A stretch of DNA of 46,624 nt from Flammeovirgaceae bacterium (GCA_023251155.1 JAHEZH010000028.1:1-46624), one strand, 5' to 3'. Shown: positions 27,715 through 35,833, counted from the first letter of the stretch. Numbers and translations: made by a program. The notes: generated by a model from the sequence alone, not told the origin.

Positions 27715-29130
27715 TTATTTTTTAGCCTTAGGCTCTTCTTTGCCTTTGTTTTTGGCCTCTTCCGGCTTCATCGCTGCCTTTATTTTCTCTCCGTCTTTCA
27801 GGCGTTTCGATACAACAAGGAATGGACCTGTCACCACCTCTGCGTCATCAGAAAGACCCGACAGGATTTCAATATTATCATAGTCACTGATACCGGTTTT
27901 CACCTCTACCAGTTTCGCTACTCCTTTCTCGTTTACAAATACAATTACCTTATCGGCTTTCTTTTCTTTCTTCTTGCTGTTGTCTACAACCTGCGGTTTA
28001 TCATTACCACCATCTGATGGAGGACCTTTTTGTTCTCCTCCACGGGTAATCTCATCCGGGTTACGTGTAGTGACTGCAGCTAATGGTACAGACAGTACAT
28101 TGTCCTTGCGGCTGGTGATTACCTCCACGCTGGCTGTCATACCGGGACGGAACGGAAACTTATTTCCCTTCTTAATCAGGTCTTCATAGGATGAGCGAAG
28201 AATAAGAATACGAACTTCAAATTCCGTGATTGCATCAGTGGACGCTTTATCTCTGGCGGTGTTGGCAATGTTGGTTACCAATCCTTTGAATTCTTTACCT
28301 GTGTTGGAATATGCATCGACATCAATCAATACAGAGTCTCCGTAGTGTACGCGTACAATATCGTTTTCATTTACATTCACACGTACTTCCATCACATTCA
28401 GATCAGCGATACGCAACATCTCCGTACCGGTCATCTGCGCAGTACCTACTACGCGCTCGCCTTGCTTTACCAACAGCTTGGATACAATACCTTTCATCGG
28501 AGCCACTACCGAAGTCTTGCGTACATTCTCACGCGACTCTCTCACACTTGCTTCCGTACTGTTCACTACATAGCGTGATGCTTCTACGGATTGCTTGGCT
28601 GACGATAAATCGTTTTGTGCAATCTTGTAATTCTGCTGGGCCAGTTGCCAATCGGATTCAGCAATAACTTTTTCGTTAAAGAGTTTTTCCTGGCGCTTGT
28701 AATCCTGCTCTGCGCGGGTGTACGTTGCTTCCGCACGTGCCAGTGCAGCTTTGGAAGACTCCAGGTTAGCGCGCTGCTGGCTCAGGCCTGCTTCGGAACG
28801 TTCCAGCTGGCTCATCCACACATCCGGACGAATCTTCACCAGGATCGCGCCTGCTTTTACAGAGTCACCATCTTCCACATTCAATTCAATAATTTCACCG
28901 GATACTTCCGGTGCCAGTTTTACCTCCGTTACGGGTTGCACCGTACCTGACGCGCTTACTTTTTCAACAATCGTTGTTCTCTTTACCTTCGATAGCTCTA
29001 CCTCCAGCTCTTTGGTTTTACCAATCCACCCTGCGGATTTGGCTACCACCAGTAAAAGGATAATAAAAATCAATCCACCAATGAGATAGTAAACCAGTTT
29101 GTTGGACTTGCGCTTTTGTTGCTTTGCCAT
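27715..29130 (-). CDS. HlyD/MacA-family periplasmic adaptor of an efflux system
   Basis: This 471-residue membrane-fusion protein should bridge an inner-membrane pump to the outer-membrane TolC channel. It has one N-terminal transmembrane helix (residues about 11-33, LVYYLIGGLIFIILLLVVAK). A lipoyl/biotinyl half follows (VKLAPEVSGEIIELNVEDGD), then a long coiled-coil hairpin (about 100-200, heptad-rich LEASKAALARAEATY-like), the second lipoyl half (VVAPMKGIVSKLLVKQGERV) and a beta-barrel domain. The C-terminus is a Lys/Glu-rich tail. It resembles MacA-type adaptors that work with MacB ABC permeases, but no MacB or ATPase gene is adjacent here; the terminator at 27644-27694 ends the operon. 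It lies 62 bases after the tolC-like gene. Confidence 0.92.
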   Translation of the reverse strand: MAKQQKRKSNKLVYYLIGGLIFIILLLVVAKSAGWIGKTKELEVELSKVKRTTIVEKVSASGTVQPVTEVKLAPEVSGEIIELNVEDGDSVKAGAILVKIRPDVWMSQLERSEAGLSQQRANLESSKAALARAEATYTRAEQDYKRQEKLFNEKVIAESDWQLAQQNYKIAQNDLSSAKQSVEASRYVVNSTEASVRESRENVRKTSVVAPMKGIVSKLLVKQGERVVGTAQMTGTEMLRIADLNVMEVRVNVNENDIVRVHYGDSVLIDVDAYSNTGKEFKGLVTNIANTARDKASTDAITEFEVRILILRSSYEDLIKKGNKFPFRPGMTASVEVITSRKDNVLSVPLAAVTTRNPDEITRGGEQKGPPSDGGNDKPQVVDNSKKKEKKADKVIVFVNEKGVAKLVEVKTGISDYDNIEILSGLSDDAEVVTGPFLVVSKRLKDGEKIKAAMKPEEAKNKGKEEPKAKK

Positions 29131-29192
29131 GCCGTATAGATAGTTTGAAGTGTAGAGGTTAAGTAATTAAAATTCGATGTTATGAAACGGGA

Positions 29193-30653
29193 TTACAATT
29201 CAATTTGTTTTCCCTGATAAAAATCAAGCACTTTCTTCTTGAAGATGAAATTGTACTTAGCGCGTGTTAGGTCTGACTTGGCGCGGAACAAATCATTTTC
29301 AGAGACCTGGTATTCCACGAAGCTAAGTCCGCCCAATTCAAAACGCTGCTTGTTCATCCGATAGGCTTCCTGTTGTGCGTTCACCTGCTTGTTGGAGGAA
29401 CTATATGTTTTAGCTGCAGCCGTTGCATCATTATACGCTGTTTCTATACTCTGACGCAATGTATTTTCGGTTTCTTTCACCGTAATATCCGCCAGTTCTT
29501 TATTAATGGCAGAACGCTGCACATTCATGCGGGTTTGCAGTCCATTGAAAACAGGTATATTCAATTGAAGGCTGATGTTCTTGAAAAGGTTGTCTTGCAA
29601 TTGATCCACCCGGCCATAGCTGTTTGCTACTTGTACCGTGTTGGGTGTTTGCGTGTACACCACCTGGCCCGTGCCATCCACAAAACCAATAGGTGTATTT
29701 GTAAAGGTACCGTCTGCCTGCGAGCGTGGGCCATCCGAAACACTGGAATAGTTAGACTGAGCGGATGCATTCAAGCTAAGACTTGGATAATACCTTCCTT
29801 TGTTCGACTTCAGAGCGAACTCGGCACTTTGCACTTTAAGGATAGCACTTTTTATTTCAGGCATGGTGCTCAGGGCAATTTGATAAATTTCTTCTGCCGT
29901 TTGCGCCAATATAAGGTCTTCTGCCTGCAACTCGGGCACTTCCACTTCCATTGGTGTCGATGCGGGCAACTGCAATGATTGTTTCAATTGAAGTAATGAA
30001 AGATTCAACGCATTCTCCTGATTAATCAGGTTCACTTCATTAGTGGCTACCTGTGCTTCCTGATTCAGTTGGTTCGAGATGGACAATGCCCCTGCCGCAA
30101 CTTGCTTTTTAATCCGCTCCAGTTGCTGCTCGCTGCTGTTCAGCTGGTACTTTGCATTTTCAAACAACTCCTGATTGAAAATCACATTAATGTAGTAGGT
30201 AACAACATTCAGAATGACATCATTCTTTGCTTTGTTCAGATCGGCATTGGATGCCAATACATCCTTTTGAGTCTGGCGGAAAGAGTTCTGCAAACGAAGT
30301 CCATTGAACAATAACAGTGAAGCGGAACCCTGTACGTTGATCGCATTCGAATTACGATTCACGAAAAGGTTAGTTACCGGGTTCAATGCACGTCCAAAGT
30401 TTTCACCGTACGATGCCCCTACGTTCACCGTAGGTAGAAAGGCGGCTTTGGATTGTGTGTAAAACGACTCGGCATTTTGCACTCCATAAATGCTTCTCTT
30501 CACCCGCAGGTTATTTTCCAGCGCTACGTTCACGCATTCCTGCAGTGTCCACTTTTTTATGTCCTCGGTTTTTACTTCTTGGGCTTTTACTTCTTGTGCC
30601 ATCGCACCAAAGCCCGTCAGCAGCGTACAGATGAGTAGTAGGGTTTTCCTCAT
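29193..30653 (-). CDS. TolC-family outer membrane efflux protein
   Basis: This 486-residue protein should form the trimeric outer-membrane channel for the adaptor encoded just downstream. It has a signal peptide (MRKTLLLICTLLTGFGAMA), then WTLQECVNVALENNLRVKR and two repeated OEP helix-strand modules (around 35-250 and 260-480). Features include GASYGENFGRALNP and the conserved LQLNIPVFNGLQTR strand-turn. Directly after the signal peptide sits a duplicated QEVKAQEVK, encoded by a perfect pair of 15-base units. The start is the ATG at the signal peptide, 18 bases after the serine dehydratase beta gene, so the three minus-strand genes 31343-27715 could be one transcript. The exported substrate cannot be predicted. 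Confidence 0.93.
   Translation of the reverse strand: MRKTLLLICTLLTGFGAMAQEVKAQEVKTEDIKKWTLQECVNVALENNLRVKRSIYGVQNAESFYTQSKAAFLPTVNVGASYGENFGRALNPVTNLFVNRNSNAINVQGSASLLLFNGLRLQNSFRQTQKDVLASNADLNKAKNDVILNVVTYYINVIFNQELFENAKYQLNSSEQQLERIKKQVAAGALSISNQLNQEAQVATNEVNLINQENALNLSLLQLKQSLQLPASTPMEVEVPELQAEDLILAQTAEEIYQIALSTMPEIKSAILKVQSAEFALKSNKGRYYPSLSLNASAQSNYSSVSDGPRSQADGTFTNTPIGFVDGTGQVVYTQTPNTVQVANSYGRVDQLQDNLFKNISLQLNIPVFNGLQTRMNVQRSAINKELADITVKETENTLRQSIETAYNDATAAAKTYSSSNKQVNAQQEAYRMNKQRFELGGLSFVEYQVSENDLFRAKSDLTRAKYNFIFKKKVLDFYQGKQIEL
30570..30599. repeat. 15-bp tandem duplication in the tolC-like gene
   Basis: TTTTACTTCTTGGGC (30570-30584) and TTTTACTTCTTGTGC (30585-30599) differ at one base. 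In the minus-strand frame this duplicates five codons (QEVKA) just after the signal peptide cleavage region, keeping the frame. Confidence 0.85.
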
Positions 30654-30671
30654 GGATTGTGTAGATAGGTT

Positions 30672-31343
30672 TTATATTTGTGGTATATCGATTACTTCTT
30701 TCACCCAACTTAGACTCCTGAGGTAATCAAATGTTACAGGCTTGATGCCCGAATCCATTTCAATTACCAAACAAGCCAGGTCGTTTCTTCCTTTGCGTGA
30801 TACGGACATCGTGGCGATGTTACAGTCATCGTGGGCTAACACATTGGCAATGAAGGCCACACTCCCTTTTACATCATCGGCAAAAATGATCATGGAGTGA
30901 AGGCTGGCACTGAAATCGGCTTTGAATCCATTCACTTCAGCCACATTAATCACCCCTCCTCCTTTGCTCTCCCCCAGTACTTCAATTTCCTGCTCCCCTC
31001 TTTTCAGCCTGAGTCGTATGGAATTGGGATGCAGGGCCGATGCGTTTCCTATGGACCTGAATTTATACGCAAGTCCATTCTGAGGAGCAAGGTCAAGTGC
31101 CTCTTTGATCCGCTTATCATCCGTATTAAATCCAAGCAACCCAGCGATGATGGCACGGTCGCTGCCATGCCCTTCGTAAGTACGGGCAAACGAATTATAA
31201 AAGGTGATCTCGGCTTCTTCGGGTATGCCACCCAGAATTTTGATGGCCGCTCTGGCAATACGCACTACTCCAGCGGTGTGTGAGCTCGATGGGCCGATCA
31301 TGACCGGACCAATCATATCAAAAACACTGCTTTTTTCAGGCAT
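30672..31343 (-). CDS. sdaAB: L-serine dehydratase, iron-sulfur-dependent, beta subunit (lone)
   Basis: This 223-residue protein matches the beta chain of the two-subunit Fe-S serine dehydratase, which with the alpha chain deaminates L-serine to pyruvate and ammonia. It shows SVFDMIGPVMIGPSSSHTAG at residues 6-25, the family's substrate-binding SSHT loop, then FARTYEGHGSDRAIIAGLLG and a C-terminal ACT domain (about 145-223, AFIANVLAHDDCNIATMSVSRKG). The [4Fe-4S]-ligating alpha subunit is absent from the neighbourhood, so it must be encoded elsewhere. A structured leader with a perfect -7 element lies upstream (31388-31436). The tolC-like gene follows 18 bases later, an unexpected partner. Confidence 0.88.
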   Translation of the reverse strand: MPEKSSVFDMIGPVMIGPSSSHTAGVVRIARAAIKILGGIPEEAEITFYNSFARTYEGHGSDRAIIAGLLGFNTDDKRIKEALDLAPQNGLAYKFRSIGNASALHPNSIRLRLKRGEQEIEVLGESKGGGVINVAEVNGFKADFSASLHSMIIFADDVKGSVAFIANVLAHDDCNIATMSVSRKGRNDLACLVIEMDSGIKPVTFDYLRSLSWVKEVIDIPQI

Positions 31344-31387
31344 ACGGGTTCTTAACGGATAAAATTCTAAAAGGATTGCTCCCTAAA

Positions 31388-31414
31388 GGTATTTTATACC
31401 TCTTGCTGAGGTAT
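31388..31414 (-). promoter_or_regulatory. Leader with two mutually exclusive small hairpins upstream of sdaAB
   Basis: On the plus strand GGTAT-TTT-ATACC (31388-31400) and ATACCTC-TTGCT-GAGGTAT (31396-31414) share the central ATACC, so only one can pair at a time. Both lie between the putative -7 box at 31429 and the sdaAB ATG at 31343. The second could also be the remnant of a thyA terminator, but it lacks a U-run. Confidence 0.4.
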
Positions 31415-31428
31415 TTATTAACGGGAAG

Positions 31429-31436
31429 CAAAAATA
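31429..31436 (-). promoter_or_regulatory. Putative -7 element (TATTTTTG) for sdaAB
   Basis: Minus strand TATTTTTG is a perfect TAnnTTTG, 86 bases before the sdaAB ATG and 40 bases past the thyA stop. It would give a leader of about 75-80 bases containing the overlapping hairpins at 31388-31414. Confidence 0.4.
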
Positions 31437-31475
31437 ACCTTTTCGATTAAAGCCGAAAGTACCGTTAATCTCATT

Positions 31476-32270
31476 TTAAACAGCGATGGGGGCTTTAATG
31501 GAGGGGTGCGCCTGGTAATTCACAATCTCAACGTCTTCGAATTTATAATCAAAGATACTTTCCGGCCTGCGCCTGATGACCAGCTGCGGCAACGGGTAGG
31601 GCTCACGGCTAAGTTGCAGTTTGGTTTGCTCCAGGTGATTACTATATAAGTGCACATCACCACCGGTCCATACAAAATCCCCTGCCTCCAGATCGCACTG
31701 TTGTGCAAACAGGTGAGTGAGTAAGGCATAGCTCGCAATATTAAAGGGAACTCCCAACAGATAATCTGCACTGCGCTGATACAGCTGGCAGGATAGTTTT
31801 CCATCGGCTACGTAAAACTGAAACAGCGCATGACAAGGCGGTAAGGCCATTTTATCCACCTCAGCAGGATTCCATGCCGTAACAATATGCCTGCGTGAAT
31901 CGGGTTTGGATTTGATCTGCTCAATCACCTGTTTAATCTGGTCAATATGTCTTCCATCGGGTGCTGGCCAGCTTCTCCATTGCGATCCGTATACCGGACC
32001 GAGTTCACCGTTTTCGTCAGCCCATTCATCCCAGATGGATACGCCATTGTCTTTCAGGTATTTGATATTCGTTTCGCCCCTTAAAAACCACAACAACTCA
32101 TGAATGATCGAACGCAGGTGTAGTTTTTTAGTGGTCACCAGCGGGAAACCCTTGGAAAGATCAAAACGAAGCTGGCGGCCAAACACCGATAATGTGCCGG
32201 TGCCGGTACGATCGGTTTTGTGGGTTCCGTTTTCCAGAACATCTCTCATCAGGTCGAGGTACTGCTGCAT
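31476..32270 (-). CDS. thyA: Thymidylate synthase
   Basis: ThyA methylates dUMP to dTMP with methylenetetrahydrofolate, giving dihydrofolate. The 264 residues equal the E. coli length. Catalytic Cys146 lies in [13 protein letters not shown] at the same number as in E. coli. Other features are the phosphate-binding [12 protein letters not shown] loop, RGETNIKYL, the [13 protein letters not shown] segment, [12 protein letters not shown] and the C-terminal KAPIAV that closes the active site. No folA gene is adjacent, although dihydrofolate reductase often follows thyA. The 164-base upstream region carries an 11-bp direct repeat pair and a 10-bp palindrome (32327-32365). Confidence 0.97.
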   Translation of the reverse strand: MQQYLDLMRDVLENGTHKTDRTGTGTLSVFGRQLRFDLSKGFPLVTTKKLHLRSIIHELLWFLRGETNIKYLKDNGVSIWDEWADENGELGPVYGSQWRSWPAPDGRHIDQIKQVIEQIKSKPDSRRHIVTAWNPAEVDKMALPPCHALFQFYVADGKLSCQLYQRSADYLLGVPFNIASYALLTHLFAQQCDLEAGDFVWTGGDVHLYSNHLEQTKLQLSREPYPLPQLVIRRRPESIFDYKFEDVEIVNYQAHPSIKAPIAV

Positions 32271-32326
32271 ACGAAAGGATTTTTAGTAGTTACAACTTTC
32301 AAAAATGGTAAATAATTCGATGTGAT

Positions 32327-32365
32327 GATTTGAAAATTTCCAGGATTTGAAAATACCGTTAACGG
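32327..32365. promoter_or_regulatory. Direct repeats plus palindrome upstream of thyA
   Basis: GATTTGAAAAT occurs perfectly twice, at 32327-32337 and 32344-32354 (17-base start-to-start), and is followed by the perfect palindrome CCGTTAACGG at 32356-32365. The cluster lies 57-95 bases before the thyA ATG (minus strand) and could be an operator; no regulator is identified. Confidence 0.4.
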
Positions 32366-32434
32366 AATGCGCTTTTATCGCCAATTCACTGAACAATGAA
32401 ATGCCGTTCCTGCCCCGGGGATGACACTTATCGA

Positions 32435-33022
32435 TTATCTATTTTTTTTCTTTATCGGCTTGCAGGCCTTACAGAAATCAGACAACTCTTCCACTTCCTT
32501 GAGCACGGCATCATGCAGCTCCTTGAGCTTTTCTTTATCCTGACCAAACTGTGTTTCCTGATTGGCGGCTACACTTCGCTCCAGAAATTCTTTCTGTATC
32601 TGATCGTACAAAGGCTGAAAGAAACTGGGACTGGAAAACGCACCTTTATTTTCATACAACTGCTTGCGGAATTTGCGTGCATACAGTTCGTTCAGGTCAA
32701 AATCATAACGGGCCAGGGCAACCAGCCCCAGTGCAGAAAGGGTATCCGGGGCAACCAGTGATGCCAGAGAGGGCCGGAATACACAGTTTACTTTGCTATT
32801 GAAATTCTTGGTAAAGGCGAACTCGGCACTACTCATGTGAAAAGAAAACTCAAACCCCGAGGCAGCATACAGACTGTACATGTTTACCTCTCCGATTTGC
32901 GTGGAGGGAGATTGAAAATCAGCTAATTTGATCTGGTAAATGCCATCCCATTCAATGGATTGGCGGGCAAAAGAAATGGTGCTGCTAAGCACCAGCATAG
33001 CGGAAATAATAAATCGCAGCAT
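32435..33022 (-). CDS. Secreted hypothetical protein
   Basis: I do not recognise this 195-residue protein. It has a signal peptide (MLRFIISAMLVLSSTISFA) and a mature region of predicted strands (SIEWDGIYQIKLADFQSPS). A middle helical region (YDFDLNELYARKFRKQLYE) and a charged C-terminal helix (QFGQDKEKLKELHDAVLKEV) follow, ending in DFCKACKPIKKKNR with two cysteines three apart and a basic tail. It is likely periplasmic or exposed. It is transcribed in the same direction as thyA, 164 bases upstream, and divergently from the sigma factor gene at 33205, with 182 bases between. That shared control region could link it to the sigma factor, but this is inference. Confidence 0.65.
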   Translation of the reverse strand: MLRFIISAMLVLSSTISFARQSIEWDGIYQIKLADFQSPSTQIGEVNMYSLYAASGFEFSFHMSSAEFAFTKNFNSKVNCVFRPSLASLVAPDTLSALGLVALARYDFDLNELYARKFRKQLYENKGAFSSPSFFQPLYDQIQKEFLERSVAANQETQFGQDKEKLKELHDAVLKEVEELSDFCKACKPIKKKNR

Positions 33023-33204
33023 GGGGTTTTATGAAAACGCGAATATAATGATGTCCGTGTTAATTACTCGTTTTTTATCCGTTCCACTACCGCTTTGATT
33101 CGTTAGCGCATCGATGGTGATCCACCCACGGTAGAAAAAATAATCGAATCCGTTGTCATATTTTGAATACCGGTGTAACTAACCCCATGAAGACCAACGA
33201 CTGA

Positions 33205-33711
33205 ATGAACGATACGCCTGAAGCTACCTTTCTGGCCGCCATAGAACAAAACCAGCACAAGCTGCTGCGGGTCTGTTCGGTGTATGCGGTAGATGACGAT
33301 GACAAAAAAGATCTGTTTCAGGAATCGCTGATTCACATCTGGCAGTCGATGCCTTCGTTTGAGGCGAAGGCTTCCATCAGCACCTGGATGTTTCACATCA
33401 CGCTCAATGTATGCCTTCGTCTGCAATCCAAAGAGCTGAAGAAGCGTGACCGCTTCCGTAAGATGGACAGCATCACCATTGGGCACTTCAAAGCGGAAGA
33501 AGTGAATCTGGAAGAGCAGGAACAAGTGGTCAAGCTGCGCAACTGTATCAAAAGACTGAATGATGCAGACAAAGCATTGATCACACTTTACCTGGAAGAG
33601 CTGCCCTACCATCAAATCTCGAACATTACGGGCTTATCAGAAAATCATGTGGCGGTAAAGCTGAAGCGAATCAAGAGTAAATTACTGAACTGTATAACCG
33701 AGCAAGTATGA
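33205..33711 (+). CDS. ECF-type RNA polymerase sigma factor
   Basis: This 168-residue sigma-70-family protein has only regions 2 and 4. Region 2 spans about 15-85 (DKKDLFQESLIHIWQSMPSF, then SISTWMFHITLNVCLR). Region 4 spans about 115-160 (NDADKALITLYLEELPYHQI and ITGLSENHVAVKLKRIKSKL), the helix-turn-helix that reads the -35 box. The next gene, a membrane protein, overlaps its stop (ATGA), the usual arrangement for an ECF sigma and its membrane-bound regulator. An in-frame 5-codon ORF (ATG 33187, TGA 33202-33204) abuts its ATG directly. The start at 33205 is preferred because of that stop. Confidence 0.93.
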   Translation: MNDTPEATFLAAIEQNQHKLLRVCSVYAVDDDDKKDLFQESLIHIWQSMPSFEAKASISTWMFHITLNVCLRLQSKELKKRDRFRKMDSITIGHFKAEEVNLEEQEQVVKLRNCIKRLNDADKALITLYLEELPYHQISNITGLSENHVAVKLKRIKSKLLNCITEQV

Positions 33712-34295
33712 TGGAGGATGAATTAGTGAAGATCTGGCAATCATCGCCCAATACGGAGGTGATCAAATTTGAAAAATCACGATTGATGGTAGATGTGCAA
33801 TCCGGACTTTCCCGGATAGAGATGGCTATCAAAGCAAGAGACCGCCACGAATTGATGGCTTGCCTGGCGATTATTCCTGCATTCGGTATTACGGCCTGCT
33901 TTATCCCGTTTCTATTGTCAAAGATTGCCTGCATTCTCATTGTAGCATGGAGTATTTTTGTATTGATACGGTTAAAGCAAGCGAAAAAGAACAAACCCTG
34001 TTCACTATCCGCTTCCTATCGCGATTACTTACTCCAATCAAAGGTATTCCTCCAGGCACAACGACAGATGCTCAACACCGTTTTATGGTGGTACATACTC
34101 CCTTTTTTGGTAGGTTGTAATTTGTTTCTCCTGGGTTTTGTCATGAATTCAGGAAAAATAGCTGTACTGCTTAAGGCAGAAGTAGTTTTCGTTATCATCT
34201 CCGTCATTATTTATTACCTCAATAAACATGTAGTAAGAACAATGCTCGACCCTAAACTAGAACAGATCGATGCTGTACTTCAAGCCATCGAATAG
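33708..34295 (+). CDS. Membrane protein, probable regulator of the adjacent ECF sigma factor
   Basis: This 195-residue protein has a cytoplasmic N-terminus of about 48 residues (MMEDELVKIWQSSPNTEVIK...). Four hydrophobic helices follow, two near 50-90 (LAIIPAFGITACFIPFLL, ACILIVAWSIFVLI) and two near 125-178 (WWYILPFLVGCNLFLLGFV, VVFVIISVIIYYL). It overlaps the sigma factor gene by 4 bases (ATGA at 33708-33711), so it is translationally coupled. The N-terminal LVKIWQ stretch occupies the place where anti-sigma factors usually bind sigma, but no zinc-binding HxxxCxxC anti-sigma motif is present. The anti-sigma role is therefore inferred from position. The serine hydrolase gene follows after 61 bases. 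Confidence 0.75.
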   Translation: MMEDELVKIWQSSPNTEVIKFEKSRLMVDVQSGLSRIEMAIKARDRHELMACLAIIPAFGITACFIPFLLSKIACILIVAWSIFVLIRLKQAKKNKPCSLSASYRDYLLQSKVFLQAQRQMLNTVLWWYILPFLVGCNLFLLGFVMNSGKIAVLLKAEVVFVIISVIIYYLNKHVVRTMLDPKLEQIDAVLQAIE

Positions 34296-34356
34296 TAATC
34301 CTATCAGGATCTCCAACATCAGCAATCTCATTCTTATCCACAAACCATTCAAAGCA

Positions 34357-35736
34357 ATGTTTAACAAACGAATCATTCTCTCCTTCCTGCTTCTATTACC
34401 TGCCACAATAGCACTCGCACAAACTAAAGTGCCCGATGATGTTGTTGCCGCTGTAAAATCGCGGGTGGATAAAGGCATCCACTTCAGCATCGTAGTGGGT
34501 GTGGTCGATGCCAGTGGCACCGCTTATTACAGCTATGGACTAAAATCAGAGAAGAACAAAGAGGCCGTAGACGAACACACCGTCTATGAAATCGGATCGA
34601 TCAGCAAAACCTTTACCGGAATCCTATTGGCTGACGCCGTGCTTAAAGGAAAGATGAAGCTCGATGATCCTTTGCAGGAGTATTTGCCTAAGGACGTGAC
34701 TGCCCCCACCCGTAACGGAGCAGCAATCAAGCTGGTGAACTTGTCCAACCACACTTCTTCACTCCCTCGTCTGCCGGACAATTTTCATCCGGCTGATGCT
34801 GCCAATCCCTACGTGGATTATACCGAAAAACAGACCTACGCCTTTTTGAATAGCTACCCGCTTTCGCAGGATATTGGTTCGAACTATGCGTATTCGAATT
34901 ATGCCGTTGGTTTATTAGGGCTTATCCTGGCCAATCAAAAAGGGGTATCGTACGAACAGTTAATGATTGATGTCATTGCAAAGCCATTAGAACTGAATGA
35001 TACACGCATTGTTCTCACACCCAACATGCAAAAGAATTTAGCCCTAGGCCATGACCAGGGAAGCGAAGTAGCCAACTGGGATTTCACCTCTACCGTAGCC
35101 GGTGCCGGAGGTATTCGTTCTACCGCTGCGGACATGTTGAAATACGTAAGTGCCAACATGGGTAGCATAAAAAGTAAAGTGTATCCCGCTATGGAACTAT
35201 CACACAAAAACACACGCGCGGCCGGAGAAACTCCGATGGTCGGACTTGGCTGGCACATTTCTCCCGTGGCCGATAATAAAGAGATGGTGTGGCATAACGG
35301 AGGCACCGGAGGCTATCGCAGTTTTTGCGGATTCATCAAAGGAGAGAATAAAGGTGTGGTTGTATTGACCAGCTCGGCCGAAAGTGTTGATGATATCGGG
35401 GTTCATATCTTAAATCCTTCATCTCCTCTTAATGAACGTAAAAAGGCAGCGGAGGCAACATCCGATGTTGACGTGTCTCCTGTTATTCTGGATACCTATG
35501 TTGGTCAATATGAACTCGCTCCCGGATTTATCTTAACCGTATCACGAAAAGAAAATCAACTGAGTGCACAGGCTACCGGCCAGGGAAAGTTGCCGGTATT
35601 TGCCAAATCCGAAAACACCTTTTTCTATAAAGTAGTAGAGGCACAACTGGTATTCAATAAAAATGACAAAGGCGTAGTTGAAAGTGTAACACTGCTTCAG
35701 GGCGGACAAAAGATTACCGGGAAGAAAATTGAGTAG
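34357..35736 (+). CDS. Serine hydrolase of the beta-lactamase class C/S12 family
   Basis: This 459-residue secreted protein has a signal peptide (MFNKRIILSFLLLLPATIAL, then AQ). The start is set at 34357 because an upstream in-frame start adds 29 residues without family character before the signal peptide. The catalytic motifs are Ser81-x-x-Lys84 (SISKTF), Tyr179-Ser-Asn181 (YSN) and His313-Asn-Gly315 (HNGGTGG) in place of the KTG of true AmpC enzymes. This points to an esterase, D-aminopeptidase or LACTB-like hydrolase. The last 80 residues (YVGQYELAPGFILTVSRKEN) form the small beta-rich domain common in such Bacteroidota proteins. It is probably cotranscribed with the sigma factor and its partner, so it may be a target or effector of that system. 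Confidence 0.9.
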   Translation: MFNKRIILSFLLLLPATIALAQTKVPDDVVAAVKSRVDKGIHFSIVVGVVDASGTAYYSYGLKSEKNKEAVDEHTVYEIGSISKTFTGILLADAVLKGKMKLDDPLQEYLPKDVTAPTRNGAAIKLVNLSNHTSSLPRLPDNFHPADAANPYVDYTEKQTYAFLNSYPLSQDIGSNYAYSNYAVGLLGLILANQKGVSYEQLMIDVIAKPLELNDTRIVLTPNMQKNLALGHDQGSEVANWDFTSTVAGAGGIRSTAADMLKYVSANMGSIKSKVYPAMELSHKNTRAAGETPMVGLGWHISPVADNKEMVWHNGGTGGYRSFCGFIKGENKGVVVLTSSAESVDDIGVHILNPSSPLNERKKAAEATSDVDVSPVILDTYVGQYELAPGFILTVSRKENQLSAQATGQGKLPVFAKSENTFFYKVVEAQLVFNKNDKGVVESVTLLQGGQKITGKKIE

Positions 35737-35752
35737 TAACTTCAACGATAAA

Positions 35753-35789
35753 ATGACCGCGTGATGGAGGGTTTTACCCGCGCGGTCAT
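35753..35789. terminator. Inverted repeat between convergent genes
   Basis: ATGACCGCG (35753-35761) pairs perfectly with CGCGGTCAT (35781-35789), and GGGTTTTACCC (35769-35779) can form an inner hairpin. It lies 17 bases after the serine hydrolase stop and 45 bases from the convergent DUF2723 stop. There is no long T-run, so termination is likely but not textbook. Confidence 0.55.
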
Positions 35790-35833
35790 CGTTCTTCATT
35801 GGAAGTAATGCAAACTCATCCTACAGATCAGCA

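Noticed and set aside
29373-29978. Plus-strand ORF of 201 residues antisense to the tolC-like gene
   Set aside because: Cys/His/Arg-rich translation with no domain, fully inside a convincing TolC-family gene.
33103-33615. Minus-strand ORF of 170 residues over the sigma factor gene
   Set aside because: It overlaps sigma regions 2 and 4 in antisense and has no family features.
34270-34356. N-terminal extension of the serine hydrolase (29 extra residues)
   Set aside because: It overlaps the previous gene and would place non-signal residues ahead of a clear signal peptide starting at 34357.
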